From DASRDU01 sp035560235 (lineage in GTDB: Bacteria > Acidobacteriota > Blastocatellia > RBC074): a stretch of DNA of 64,000 nucleotides. The first letter of the stretch is position 1. Each line of letters opens with the position of its first letter. The notes under the pieces are model-generated. The model was not told where the DNA came from. It was given only the letters and a program-made list of their open reading frames with translations, and ran no database searches. The DNA lies in contig DATMAG010000012.1 of the NCBI GenBank assembly GCA_035560235.1, positions 51,711 through 115,710 on the forward strand, written 5' to 3'. Made by a program: the position numbers and the translations under genes. Shown here piece by piece: positions 7,536 to 16,209 of the stretch.

Positions 7536-9134
7536 TTACGTTTTCTTCCAGTCCTTCAGAATTTCGCGGGCGGCGTTGTAACCGGGTGCGCCCATCACGC
7601 CGCCGCCTGGATGCGTGCCGGAACCGCATAAATACAGGTGCTGAACAGGTGTTCGATATTTGGCCCAGCCTGCGACGGGGCGCATGAAGAACAACTGATC
7701 GAGCGTCATATCGCCGTGAAAGATGCTGCCGCCGGTCAGCCCGTATTCGCGCTCCATATCGAGCGGCGAAATGACCTGGCGGTGCAGGATGATTTCTTTG
7801 ATATTCGGCGCATAATCGGCCAGCGCATCAAGGCAGCGATCAGCGAAACGGTTTTTCAGATCATCATCCCATTGCGCGTCGCTGAGTTTGTAGGGCGCAA
7901 ACTGCGCGAAGATGCTCATAATGTGTTTGCCCGGCGGCGCGATGGAATCGTCATAAGCCGTCGGAATTGTACATTCAAGCATCGGTCTTGAAGCCGGGCG
8001 GCCCTGCGCTGCGTCTTCCCAGGCGCGGTCAATGTAATCCATCGAAGGGCAGACGTGCATCGTCGTTTTGTGAGGCAGGCCCAGACCATCGGTCGGAAAC
8101 GCACTGAAGTTCGGCAGCCCGTCGAGCGCCAGGTTGATTTTGACGGCTGAACCGTGACAGCGGAAGTTTTCAACCTCGCGGCGAAACTCAGCGTCAAGAT
8201 CTGAGCGCTCAACGAGTGACAGAAAGGTACGCTTCGGGTCGGCATTTGAAATCACCACGCGGGCGCGAATCTCATCGCCGTTTGCGAGCGCGACGCCGAC
8301 CGCCTGGCCGCCGCTGATGATGATGTTTTTCACTTCGGCATTCGTGCGAATGATTGCGCCGCGTGACTGTGCCGAAGCTGCGAGCGCCTGGCTGATCGCG
8401 CCCATCCCGCCGCGAATGAAGCCCCACAACCCGCGCGGCCCCGCTGCGCCGCCCATCACGTGATGCAGCAGAATGTAAGCCGTGCCGGGCGTCGAAGTCC
8501 CGCCGTTGGTGCCGATCACGCCGTCAGTCGCCAGTGTGGTCTTGATATGCTCTGATTCAAAGCGTTCATCCAGAAAATCGCGCACGCTCTGAGTCTGGAT
8601 TTTGATCAGACGCCTGATGCCTTCATCGGACAGCTTCAGGGTTTTCAGTCCGACCTGTCCGAACTTTTTCAGGTCATCGAAGCGGCGGTTGATGATGTTC
8701 GGCGGCGTTTCAAGCAGCAGCGATTCGACCCATTCGGCCAGTTGCTCAAGCTCCTGTTCGTAACGCGGAAAGTATTCGGCGTCGCGCCTGGAAAACTTTG
8801 CAATCTCTTCGAGCGTCTGCTGCTGATCCTGAAAAAAGAAGATGTGCCGCCCGTCGGGAAAGGCCGTGAAAAACGCCGGATCCTTCGGGTAAATGTGAAA
8901 CCCGAACCGTTCAAGTTCGAGTTCGCGAATGATGCGCGGCTGCAGCAGGCTGCACAGATAAGACAGCGAAGAGACTTTGAAGCCGGGCCAGGGTTCTTCA
9001 GTCACGCACGCGCCGCCGACGACTTCGCGGCGTTCAAGCACGACGACCTTCAGCCCGGCGCGGGCCAGATAACAGGCTGTGACAAGTCCGTTGTGACCGC
9101 CACCAATAATCAGGGCGTCATATTTTTCAGGCAT
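7536..9134 (-). CDS. FAD-dependent oxidoreductase, phytoene-desaturase / PYROXD2-like
   Basis: 532 residues from ATG 9134. The reading frame continues upstream but without homology-like sequence, and the Rossmann strand starts right after this Met. The dinucleotide-binding motif is I-I-G-G-G-H-N-G (about 9-16), followed by V-V-L-E-R-R, then G-G-A-C-V-T-E. The C-terminal FAD signature L-Y-L-C-G-S-G-T-H-P-G-G-G-V-M-G-A-P-G is typical of CrtI and PYROXD2 enzymes. No carotenoid synthesis gene is nearby, so a role in carotenoid desaturation is doubtful and the substrate is unknown. There is no clear ribosome site. Confidence 0.82.
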   Translation of the reverse strand: MPEKYDALIIGGGHNGLVTACYLARAGLKVVVLERREVVGGACVTEEPWPGFKVSSLSYLCSLLQPRIIRELELERFGFHIYPKDPAFFTAFPDGRHIFFFQDQQQTLEEIAKFSRRDAEYFPRYEQELEQLAEWVESLLLETPPNIINRRFDDLKKFGQVGLKTLKLSDEGIRRLIKIQTQSVRDFLDERFESEHIKTTLATDGVIGTNGGTSTPGTAYILLHHVMGGAAGPRGLWGFIRGGMGAISQALAASAQSRGAIIRTNAEVKNIIISGGQAVGVALANGDEIRARVVISNADPKRTFLSLVERSDLDAEFRREVENFRCHGSAVKINLALDGLPNFSAFPTDGLGLPHKTTMHVCPSMDYIDRAWEDAAQGRPASRPMLECTIPTAYDDSIAPPGKHIMSIFAQFAPYKLSDAQWDDDLKNRFADRCLDALADYAPNIKEIILHRQVISPLDMEREYGLTGGSIFHGDMTLDQLFFMRPVAGWAKYRTPVQHLYLCGSGTHPGGGVMGAPGYNAAREILKDWKKT

Positions 9135-9297
9135 AAATGAATGGTCAGGAATTGATGTTTGCCGCTGCAACGGAAATGCAATTATGCACACAAGCCTTTT
9201 GACCTGCCAGACGCTTTGATGGCAATTTACGCACGCGCTGTGAATTGTCATCACAACTGATCTGAATCTTCTCTGCGCGCTCGGCGGGAGACAAGGT

Positions 9298-9340
9298 TTC
9301 ACGCAGAGGCGCAGAGTCACAGAGAAAAAAGAGGCGAACT
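9298..9340. repeat. GCAGAG/CACAGAG short repeat run
   Basis: The run TTCACGCAGAGGCGCAGAG followed by TCACAGAGAAAA contains imperfect GCAGAG/ACAGAG units. It lies in the 228-nt gap between two divergent genes (starts at 9134 and 9363). It resembles the other low-complexity arrays here but has no inverted partner. The rest of the gap shows nothing else I recognise. Confidence 0.5.
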
Positions 9341-9362
9341 CGTAATCATACTGAAAACAATT

Positions 9363-11609
9363 ATGGCCAGAACCCGTGTTGAGATTGTTCAGGATAATCT
9401 GAATGACTATCTGAAAAATGCGCAGGCTGCTGTTCATCGGCTGTCGGCTGAGGCGGCGCTGACTGGTGGCACGACGCTGACGGTGCGGCAGGCGCTGGAA
9501 CTTTTTGAGGATCAGGTGACGAGCCGCCTGCTTGATGTGGCGGCGCGTGAACTGAGGAAAACGAATCAGTCCTTTTACACGATTTCGAGCGCCGGGCACG
9601 AACAGAACGCGATTATCGGCGCGCTGCTGCGGCGTGATGATCCGTGCTTTCTGCACTATCGTTCGGGCGGGCTGATGATGGCGCGGGCGCGCAAACACGC
9701 TGGTTCTGACCCGGTGATTGAAACTGTGCTTTCGTTCTGCGCTTCGGCGGATGACCCGATAGCGCAGGGGCGGCACAAGGTCTGGGGCAGTCGCGCGCTG
9801 TGGGTTCCGCCGCAGACCAGCACGATTGCTTCGCATCTGCCGAAAGCATCAGGGATGGCGTTTGCGCTGCGCCAGGCTGTGCGGATGGGCGTGGCCAGAG
9901 ACCTCAGCGAGGATTCGATTGTGCTGTGTTCATTCGGTGACGCTTCGGCCAATCACGCGACGGCGCTCGCGGGCATCAATGCGGCGCGTTACACGGTGCG
10001 ACGCGGCGGCGCGGCTCCGATTCTGTTTTTGTGCGAAGACAACGGCATCGGCATTTCAGTCGAAACGCCGCGCAACTGGATTCACGATTCGTTCAGCAGT
10101 CAGCCACACCTGAAATATTTTGAAGCCGCAGGCGCAATGGATGAAATCTGGAACGTGGCGACGGAAGCGATCAGTTACTGCCGTCACAAACGCACGCCTG
10201 TCTTTCTGCATCTGCACACGGTTCGCCTGTGGGGACACGCGGGCACTGACGTTGAGACTGCGTACCGTCGCGTTGAAGAGATCGAAGCCGCCGAAGCAAA
10301 TGATCCGCTCTTCGTCAACGCTCGCCGCCTGCTTGAAACGGGCGCAGCCGGGCCGGATGAACTTCAGACGATCATCAGCAGAGTACAGGCGCGGGTTGAT
10401 GCCGCGTGCGCTGAAGTCTCCAGACATCCGAAACTGCGCAGCGTTGATGAAATCATCAGGCCGCTTGCGCCTTACGATGACGAAGCGATTCGCGCCGCGA
10501 CGAAGATCAAAGCTGATGACGCGGCCCGCGCCGGTTTCTTTGGCGACACGCTGCCTGAACACGCGACCGCGCCGGTGCGGCGCACGATGGCCGCGCACAT
10601 CAATGCCGCGCTCGCTGATGAGATGCTGCGCTTTCCTGAAATCATTGTCTTTGGCGAAGACGTGGGTCGGAAGGGCGGTGTCTATTACGTCACTGCCGGA
10701 TTGCAGAAAAAGTTCGGCCCGCTGCGCTGCTTCGACACGCTGCTTGATGAAACCACGATTCTGGGCGTGGCGCAGGGCGCAGCGCTCGCGGGGCTGCTGC
10801 CGATTCCTGAGATTCAGTATCTCGCCTACATTCACAACGCGCTCGATCAGTTGCGCGGCGAAGCGTGTTCGCTGCAGTTCTTCTCTTCGGGACAGTTTTC
10901 AAATCCGATGGTCGTGCGGGTGCAGGGGCTGGCTTATCAGAAAGGATTCGGCGGCCACTTTCACAACGACAATTCGATTGGCGCGCTGCGCGACATTCCC
11001 GGGCTGCTGCTCGCAGTGCCTGCGCGTGGCGATGACGCGGCAATGATGCTGCGCGGCTTGATTGCGACGGCGCGAACGTGCGGACGCGTGGCGGTCTTTC
11101 TGGAACCGATTGCGCTCTATCACGAAAAGGATCTGCACGCGGATGGCGACAACGGCTGGCTCTTTGATTATCCGCCACCGGGCGCGATGCTGCTGCCAGG
11201 CGAAGTCGGAATTTACAACGAAGATGCGCGTGACCTGCTGATTGTCAGTTACGCCAACGGGCTGCGGCTGTCATTGAAAGCAGCGCGGCAATTGAAGGAA
11301 CAGCACGGCATCAGCGCCAGAGTGCTGGATGTGAGGTGGCTGAGTCCGCTGCCGCTTGAAGCGATCAGGCAGCACGCGGCTGGGTGCGGGCGTGTACTCG
11401 TGGCCGATGAATGCCGCGCGACCGGAGGCGGCATTGCCGATGCTGTCATTGCCGCGCTGGCTGAAAGCGGATTTCGCGGGCCGCTGAAATCGGTGCGCGC
11501 CGTTGACACATATGTGCCGCTCGCTGAAGCCGCGAATCTGGTGCTGATTTCAACCGAACAGATCATCGAAGCCGCACGCAGCCTGATGGAAGAATCGCAC
11601 TTGAAATGA
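9363..11609 (+). CDS. Fused alpha-beta 2-oxoacid dehydrogenase E1 component
   Basis: 748 residues. Residues 1 to about 370 are the E1-alpha domain, with the thiamine diphosphate motif G192-D193-A-S...E-D-N and the Q-T-S region. Residues from about 400 (TMAAHINAALADEML) are the E1-beta domain, with I-V-F-G-E-D-V-G, the G-G-H-F-H-N-D-N-S segment and the C-terminal transketolase part. Fused E1 proteins of this kind are labelled 2-oxoisovalerate or branched-chain dehydrogenase and transfer an acyl group to lipoyl E2. No E2 or E3 is in the window, so it borrows them or they lie elsewhere. The beta-domain G-G-H-F-H-N replaces the more usual G-G-x-x-H-S-Q. Substrate uncertain. Confidence 0.85.
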   Translation: MARTRVEIVQDNLNDYLKNAQAAVHRLSAEAALTGGTTLTVRQALELFEDQVTSRLLDVAARELRKTNQSFYTISSAGHEQNAIIGALLRRDDPCFLHYRSGGLMMARARKHAGSDPVIETVLSFCASADDPIAQGRHKVWGSRALWVPPQTSTIASHLPKASGMAFALRQAVRMGVARDLSEDSIVLCSFGDASANHATALAGINAARYTVRRGGAAPILFLCEDNGIGISVETPRNWIHDSFSSQPHLKYFEAAGAMDEIWNVATEAISYCRHKRTPVFLHLHTVRLWGHAGTDVETAYRRVEEIEAAEANDPLFVNARRLLETGAAGPDELQTIISRVQARVDAACAEVSRHPKLRSVDEIIRPLAPYDDEAIRAATKIKADDAARAGFFGDTLPEHATAPVRRTMAAHINAALADEMLRFPEIIVFGEDVGRKGGVYYVTAGLQKKFGPLRCFDTLLDETTILGVAQGAALAGLLPIPEIQYLAYIHNALDQLRGEACSLQFFSSGQFSNPMVVRVQGLAYQKGFGGHFHNDNSIGALRDIPGLLLAVPARGDDAAMMLRGLIATARTCGRVAVFLEPIALYHEKDLHADGDNGWLFDYPPPGAMLLPGEVGIYNEDARDLLIVSYANGLRLSLKAARQLKEQHGISARVLDVRWLSPLPLEAIRQHAAGCGRVLVADECRATGGGIADAVIAALAESGFRGPLKSVRAVDTYVPLAEAANLVLISTEQIIEAARSLMEESHLK

Positions 11610-11661
11610 TGCCATCTGATTGCGACAGGCCGGAAAACATTCCACTGAGGTTGTGACCTCT

Positions 11662-11740
11662 CACAGTTAGTGATTAGTATTTCATCGCTGTACGTTCAAA
11701 TTCAGAAGACCGATCACTGACGACTGACCACTAACCACTC
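11662..11740. repeat. Facing AGTTAGT / ACCACTA-type heptad arrays
   Basis: Left: CAGTTAGTGATTAGTATT (from 11664). Right: GATCACTGACGACTGACC then ACTAACCACTC (11712-11739). The arrays are imperfect reverse complements and belong to the same TGGTTAG/TGGTCAG family seen near 6446, 45778 and 50829. The right array ends about five bases before the ATG of the next gene. Confidence 0.75.
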
Positions 11741-11744
11741 TTTT

Positions 11745-13247
11745 ATGTGGCATCCTGAACCTTCGATTCGTTACCAGTTGCCGGAAACCCGCTGGCCGTC
11801 GGCGGAAGAGGCGGCGCGGGCGCGGCTGTTTTCGCCGGTGCGAACAGGGCCGGTGCTGCTTGAAAGCCGGACCTGGGTTCCGGCGATGGTTCCGTGGCGC
11901 GCCACCGAAGACGGATTTGTGACGCGCAACGTGCTGGACTGGTACGAACGATTTGCCGAAGGACAGCCAGGCGCGATTGTCGTCGAGGCGACAGGCGTGC
12001 GCGATATTCCGAGCGGGCCGCTGCTGCGAATCGGGCACGACCGGTTCATTCCCGGCCTGCGTGAAATGGTCGAAACGGTGCGTCGGGCGAGCGGCGGTCA
12101 CACGCGATTTTTTATTCAGATCATTGACTTCCTCACGGTGCGGCGGCGACCTGAAAAAGAAAAATACTTCGCCCGCTTTCTGACGCTTGAAAAGCGCCAT
12201 CGCAAGGCGCTGATTGATGCGACGAATGATGAGCGGTGGCTGCGGGCTGATGAAGCTGAGGTTCGCGCCTGGCTTGCCTCTGCGCCGGATGAACTGCACG
12301 AGCGGGTACTCGATGAACGCGAACTTGAAGCCCTGCGGTTCGGCTATCGTGAACGCGTGACAGACGCGCATCTGCCGCACATTGCCGAGCTGCCGGCTGT
12401 GCTGCCTGAGATTTTCGCCGCTGCCGCGCATCGCGCCCGTGAAGCCGGATTTGACGGAGTCGAACTGCATTACGCGCACGCTTACACGATGGCTTCTTTT
12501 CTGAGCGCGACCAACACGCGCACTGACGGGTACGGCGGCCCGCGTGAAAATCGCGTGCGGCTGCCGCTTGAGGTTTACCGGGCAGTGCGTGAGCGCACGG
12601 GCAATGATTATCCGGTCGGGGTGCGCTTTCTCGGCGATGAAGTCATCAGAGACGGCAATCGGATTGATGATGCCGTCTGGTTCGGCGTTGAATTCGCGCG
12701 CGCCGGATTCGACTTTCTTTCGATTTCAAAGGGCGGCAAGTTCGATGATGCAAAGCAGCCGAAGGTCGGGCAGGCCGTTTATCCGTACACCGGACAAAGC
12801 GGGTTTGAATGCATGCCGCCAGTCACTTCAGATGAACGCGGCCCGTTCGGGCGCAATGTTCCGCTCGCGGCAGCCATCAAACGCGCCGTCAATGCGGCAG
12901 GCTATTCAACTCCGGTCATCACTTCGGGCGGCATCGGCACCTTTGAACTGGCCGAAGGAATACTTGAACGCGGCGAAGCTGACATCATTGCAATGGCGCG
13001 AGCCTCGCTCGCTGATCCTGACTGGTTCATCAAGGTCAGAACCGGACACGGCGCTGAAGTGCGCCGCTGCAACTACACCAACTACTGCGAAGGCCTGGAT
13101 CAGATGCACAGGCAGGTGACGTGCAAGCTGTGGGATCGCGTGCAGCTCGACGAACCGGGCATCACGAAAAGCGATGACGGCAAACGGCGGCTCGTCGCGC
13201 CGCGCTGGAAGCCGGATCAAAACAGGCAAAACCGGGACACTGACTGA
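11745..13247 (+). CDS. NADH:flavin oxidoreductase, Old Yellow Enzyme family
   Basis: 500 residues. The TIM-barrel OYE signature H-Y-A-H-A-Y-T-M-A-S-F-L-S, then N-T-R-T-D-G-Y-G-G, is clear near residues 245-268. It is followed by V-G-V-R-F-L, by I-T-S-G-G-I-G near residue 390 and by M-A-R-A-S-L-A-D-P-D-W. About 60 residues between the third strand and this signature (roughly 125-185, charged and helical) form an insertion compared with compact OYEs. A C-terminal set C-x5-C-x11-C (CNYTNYCEGLDQ...TC) recalls the Fe-S cysteines of 2,4-dienoyl-CoA reductase types but with altered spacing. It probably reduces an activated C=C bond in the catabolic block around it. Cytoplasmic, FMN-dependent by family. 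Confidence 0.85.
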   Translation: MWHPEPSIRYQLPETRWPSAEEAARARLFSPVRTGPVLLESRTWVPAMVPWRATEDGFVTRNVLDWYERFAEGQPGAIVVEATGVRDIPSGPLLRIGHDRFIPGLREMVETVRRASGGHTRFFIQIIDFLTVRRRPEKEKYFARFLTLEKRHRKALIDATNDERWLRADEAEVRAWLASAPDELHERVLDERELEALRFGYRERVTDAHLPHIAELPAVLPEIFAAAAHRAREAGFDGVELHYAHAYTMASFLSATNTRTDGYGGPRENRVRLPLEVYRAVRERTGNDYPVGVRFLGDEVIRDGNRIDDAVWFGVEFARAGFDFLSISKGGKFDDAKQPKVGQAVYPYTGQSGFECMPPVTSDERGPFGRNVPLAAAIKRAVNAAGYSTPVITSGGIGTFELAEGILERGEADIIAMARASLADPDWFIKVRTGHGAEVRRCNYTNYCEGLDQMHRQVTCKLWDRVQLDEPGITKSDDGKRRLVAPRWKPDQNRQNRDTD

Positions 13248-13260
13248 TACCGCCTGGCAG

Positions 13261-13351
13261 GGAGCGACGGTGTTCGGAGTTCCAGCTTCAGCTGGTCGGG
13301 TCTGAAGCGAAAACAGCCAGGTTCAGCTGGAACTCCGAACACCGTCGCTCC
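13261..13351. repeat. 27-bp perfect palindrome (REP-like)
   Basis: 13261-13287 is the exact reverse complement of 13325-13351. Inside it, TTCAGCTGG appears in both arms as a direct copy, which extends the symmetry imperfectly. It sits between the OYE gene and the enoyl-CoA hydratase gene, both on the plus strand. A terminator or a dispersed REP element would both fit; no T run follows. Confidence 0.85.
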
Positions 13352-13412
13352 GCGAAATCTGCTCCATTCAAAGTCTGAGTCCTGTGAGCTTTGATTCGGG
13401 AGGGAAGCTGAA

Positions 13413-14225
13413 TTGAAACAGACAGAGAACAGTCAGGCAGACGATTTCAGATACGAAGTTGAGAACGGCATTGCGACGGTTACGTTCAATCGTCCCGACG
13501 TGCTCAACGCACTGACGTTTGAAATCTATGCGCGGCTCCGCGATCTGATGGCCGAACTGCGGCGCGATGACGCGGTCAAAGTGGTGATCGTGACGGGCGA
13601 AGGCAAAGCGTTCTGTGCGGGCGGCGATGTTTACAAAATTATCGGTGAACTGCTGGAGCGCGACCTGCGCGAGCATCTGGAATTTGCGCGAATGACCGGC
13701 GCGCTGATTCAGAACATGCGCCTGCTCGACAAGCCGATCATTGCCGCCGTCAACGGAATGGCCGCAGGCGCGGGCGCAGTGATTGCGCTCGCTGCTGATC
13801 TGCGTCTCGCGTCGGATCAGGCGAAGTTCGCCTTTCTGTTTACGAAAGTCGGCCTGACCGGCGCTGATATGGGCGCGGCTTATCTGCTGCCACGTGTGGT
13901 CGGGCAGGGCAGGGCGAGCGAGCTGCTGATGTTCGGCGACACGATTGATGCGGCGACGGCTGAGCGTTACGGGCTTGTCAATCGTGTCGTGCCGCACGCT
14001 GAACTGATGCAGACTGCGCAGGAGTGGGCCGCGCGCCTGGCTGCCGGGCCGACGCTCGCGCTCTCGATGACTAAGACGATGCTCAACAACGAATGGAACA
14101 TGGATCTGGCCTCGGCGATTGAAGCCGAAGCGCAGGCGCAGGCGCTGCTGCTGATGGGCCAGGATCACCGGCGTTTTTTCGAGGCCTTCAAAAACAAACA
14201 ACAACCGGAGTTCACCGGACGATGA
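13413..14225 (+). CDS. Enoyl-CoA hydratase / isomerase family protein
   Basis: 270 residues with a TTG start at 13413, supported by GGGAGGG about 9 nt upstream; there is no better start. Crotonase motifs are present: C-A-G-G-D-V-Y (first oxyanion-hole region, about 68-74), N-G-M-A-A-G-A-G (second, about 112-119) and G-A-D-M-G-A-A-Y-L-L-P-R. The place of the catalytic Glu pair seems to be taken by other residues around 139-150 (K-V-G-L-T-G-A-D), so the exact reaction (hydration, isomerisation or ring hydrolysis) cannot be fixed. It overlaps the RidA gene by ATGA and so belongs to one operon with the RidA and CoA-ligase genes. Confidence 0.85.
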   Translation: MKQTENSQADDFRYEVENGIATVTFNRPDVLNALTFEIYARLRDLMAELRRDDAVKVVIVTGEGKAFCAGGDVYKIIGELLERDLREHLEFARMTGALIQNMRLLDKPIIAAVNGMAAGAGAVIALAADLRLASDQAKFAFLFTKVGLTGADMGAAYLLPRVVGQGRASELLMFGDTIDAATAERYGLVNRVVPHAELMQTAQEWAARLAAGPTLALSMTKTMLNNEWNMDLASAIEAEAQAQALLLMGQDHRRFFEAFKNKQQPEFTGR

Positions 14226-14656
14226 ACGAACGGGAGATCATCAACCCACCTGAACTGGCTCCGCCGCGCGGCTTCAGTCACGGAATTGCCTTAAGCGGCG
14301 GACGACTGCTGGCGCTGGCCGGACAGGACGCGAGCGATGCCACAGGCGTAATCAATGCGCCAGGCAATCTGGCGGCGCAGTACGAACAGGTCGTCAAAAA
14401 CCTCAAGGCTGTGGTCGAAGCGGCGGGCGGCACGCTGCAGGACATAGTCAAGCTGAACATCTTTGTGACTGACCGCGAGGCTTACCGGGCACAGTTGCAA
14501 ACGCTCGGCGAAATTCATCGCGCTTACTTCGGACGCTTCTATCCGGCGATGGCATTGTTTGAAGTGAAGGGCCTGTTCAATCCCGATGCGCTGATTGAAA
14601 TGGAAGGGCTGGCGCATCTGCCGCAACAGGGAGGCCGCGATGATCACATTTCCTGA
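14222..14656 (+). CDS. RidA family enamine/imine deaminase
   Basis: 144 residues. The family pattern is visible: S-H-G-I-A-L-S-G-G near residues 19-27, L-A-G-Q-D-A, N-L-K-A-V-V-E-A-A-G-G (about 61-71), V-K-L-N-I-F-V-T-D-R, and the C-terminal P-D-A-L-I-E-M-E-G. The usual Arg that binds the carboxylate (R-x-x-x in housekeeping RidA) is not obvious at the expected place, so this is likely a catabolic paralogue. In aminoaromatic pathways such proteins hydrolyse unstable enamines or 2-aminomuconate. Its overlap with both neighbours (ATGA at the 5' end, and its stop 17 nt inside the ligase gene) implies a common pathway. Confidence 0.83.
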   Translation: MNEREIINPPELAPPRGFSHGIALSGGRLLALAGQDASDATGVINAPGNLAAQYEQVVKNLKAVVEAAGGTLQDIVKLNIFVTDREAYRAQLQTLGEIHRAYFGRFYPAMALFEVKGLFNPDALIEMEGLAHLPQQGGRDDHIS

Positions 14657-16175
14657 ACGCTTCAATCTGGCCGGGTATTTTCTCGACCACAATCTCGCTG
14701 CCGGACGCGGCGACAAGGTCTGCCTGCGTTTTGGTGATGAGCAGTGGACGTATGCTGAAGTGGTGAAGCAGGCGAATCGCGCCGGACATCTGCTGCGCGA
14801 ACTGGGCGCAGGCATTGAAGACCGCGTGCTCTTTGCGCTGCCTGACATTCCGCAGTTCGTCGCCTGCTGGTTTGGTGCGGCAAAGATCGGCGCGGTGATT
14901 GCGATGGTCAATCCGCTGCTGCCTGCCGATGAATACGCCTATTACCTTGAATACACGCGGGCGAAAGTCTTCATCATTCACGCCTCGCTGACTGACAGCC
15001 TGCGCCCGGTAATCGCTCAGGCGCGCCATCTGAAAAACGTGCTGGTCGTGGGTGACGACGGGCAGGGCTTTCCGCACTATGAAACGCTTGCGCCGCAGAT
15101 GCCTGATGAGCTTGAGACGGCAGAGACGCATCGTGACGATCCGGCGATCTGGCTCTTCACTTCGGGGTCAACGGGCAAGCCGAAAGCTGCTGTGCATCTG
15201 CAGCACGATCTGCCGTACAACACCGAATGTTACGCAAAGCAGATTCTGCAGATGCGCGAGGATGACGTGACGGTCGGCGTGCCAAAACTCTTTTTCGGTT
15301 ATGCGACCGGCACGAATCTGCTCTTTCCGTTTGCGGTCGGCGCTCAGACAGCGTTGTTCGCCGAACGCTCAACGCCTGAAAAACTGTTCGAGATGATCGA
15401 GCGTCATCGTCCGACAGTTCTGACGAGCGTGCCGACGATGATCAATGCGATGCTCAACGAGCCTGACGCTGAAGCGCGCGATCTCAGCAGCCTGCGCGTC
15501 TGCATCTCAGCCGGTGAAGCCCTGCCGCCTGAACTGTATCGGCGCTGGAAGGAGACCTTCGGCGTTGAGATTCTGGACGGCGTCGGTTCGGCAGAGATGT
15601 TTCACATCTACATCTCGAATCGCTTCGGTGATGTCAAGCCCGGCTGTCTCGGCAGGCTCGTGCCGGGTTATGAAGCGCAGATTGTCGGGCCTGACGGCAG
15701 TGAACTGCCTGATGGACAGATGGGCACGCTGCGCATCAAAGGCGATTCAGCGGCGCTTTGTTACTGGCAGGCGCACGAGAAATCGAAAGTCACCTTTGCC
15801 GGCGACTGGTGCACGACCGGCGATCAGTTCACGCGCGATGCCGAAGGTTATTTCTGGTACGGCGGGCGCACCGATGAAATGCTCAAGGTGAGCGGCGTTT
15901 TCGTCTCGCCGACCGAAGTTGAAAACTGCCTGCTCGAACACGCCGCCGTGCGTGAATGCGCCGTCGTCGGCTTTCAGGACGATGACGGATTGACGAAAAC
16001 GAAATCATTCATCGTGCTGAATGAAACTTTTGCAGCGGGCGATGAACTGGCGCGGGAACTTCAGGAATTCGTCAAGACGCGGCTGGCGATGCACAAATAT
16101 CCGCGCCGCGTCGTCTTCGTCGAAAGCCTGCCAAAGAACGACCGGGGCAAGATCGACAGGAAGAGCCTGCGATGA
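14640..16175 (+). CDS. Benzoate-CoA ligase family acyl-CoA synthetase (AMP-forming)
   Basis: 511 residues from ATG 14640, preceded by AGGGAGG at 14628-14633; an earlier in-frame ATG at 14595 lies inside the RidA gene without a site. ANL motifs: the P-loop S-G-S-T-G-K-P-K (near residue 172), Y-R-R-W-K then G-V-G-S-A-E-M-F-H (adenine pocket), Y-W-Y-G-G-R-T-D-E-M-L-K and the final K-N-D-R-G-K-I-D-R with the catalytic Lys. The G-S-A-E-M-F-H-I-Y form is typical of benzoate/2-aminobenzoate-CoA ligases. It activates an aryl or related acid with ATP and CoA. The preceding RidA and hydratase genes fit an amino-aromatic acid as substrate, which is an inference. Confidence 0.83.
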   Translation: MITFPERFNLAGYFLDHNLAAGRGDKVCLRFGDEQWTYAEVVKQANRAGHLLRELGAGIEDRVLFALPDIPQFVACWFGAAKIGAVIAMVNPLLPADEYAYYLEYTRAKVFIIHASLTDSLRPVIAQARHLKNVLVVGDDGQGFPHYETLAPQMPDELETAETHRDDPAIWLFTSGSTGKPKAAVHLQHDLPYNTECYAKQILQMREDDVTVGVPKLFFGYATGTNLLFPFAVGAQTALFAERSTPEKLFEMIERHRPTVLTSVPTMINAMLNEPDAEARDLSSLRVCISAGEALPPELYRRWKETFGVEILDGVGSAEMFHIYISNRFGDVKPGCLGRLVPGYEAQIVGPDGSELPDGQMGTLRIKGDSAALCYWQAHEKSKVTFAGDWCTTGDQFTRDAEGYFWYGGRTDEMLKVSGVFVSPTEVENCLLEHAAVRECAVVGFQDDDGLTKTKSFIVLNETFAAGDELARELQEFVKTRLAMHKYPRRVVFVESLPKNDRGKIDRKSLR

Positions 16176-16209
16176 TCTGAGATTTGAGATTTGAGATCTG
16201 AGATTTGAG
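16175..16209. repeat. Heptad array of ATTTGAG/ATCTGAG, five units, ending at a start codon
   Basis: ATCTGAG, ATTTGAG, ATTTGAG, ATCTGAG, ATTTGAG occupy 16175-16209 without a gap. The first base is the last base of the ligase TGA and the next base after the array is the A of the ATG at 16210. The array therefore forms the whole spacer and replaces any ribosome binding site. Confidence 0.95.

Noticed and set aside
9135..9836. Extension of the FAD oxidoreductase frame upstream of 9134
   Set aside because: It overlaps the start of the E1 gene on the other strand and crosses a repeat run; the Rossmann fold begins after Met 9134.
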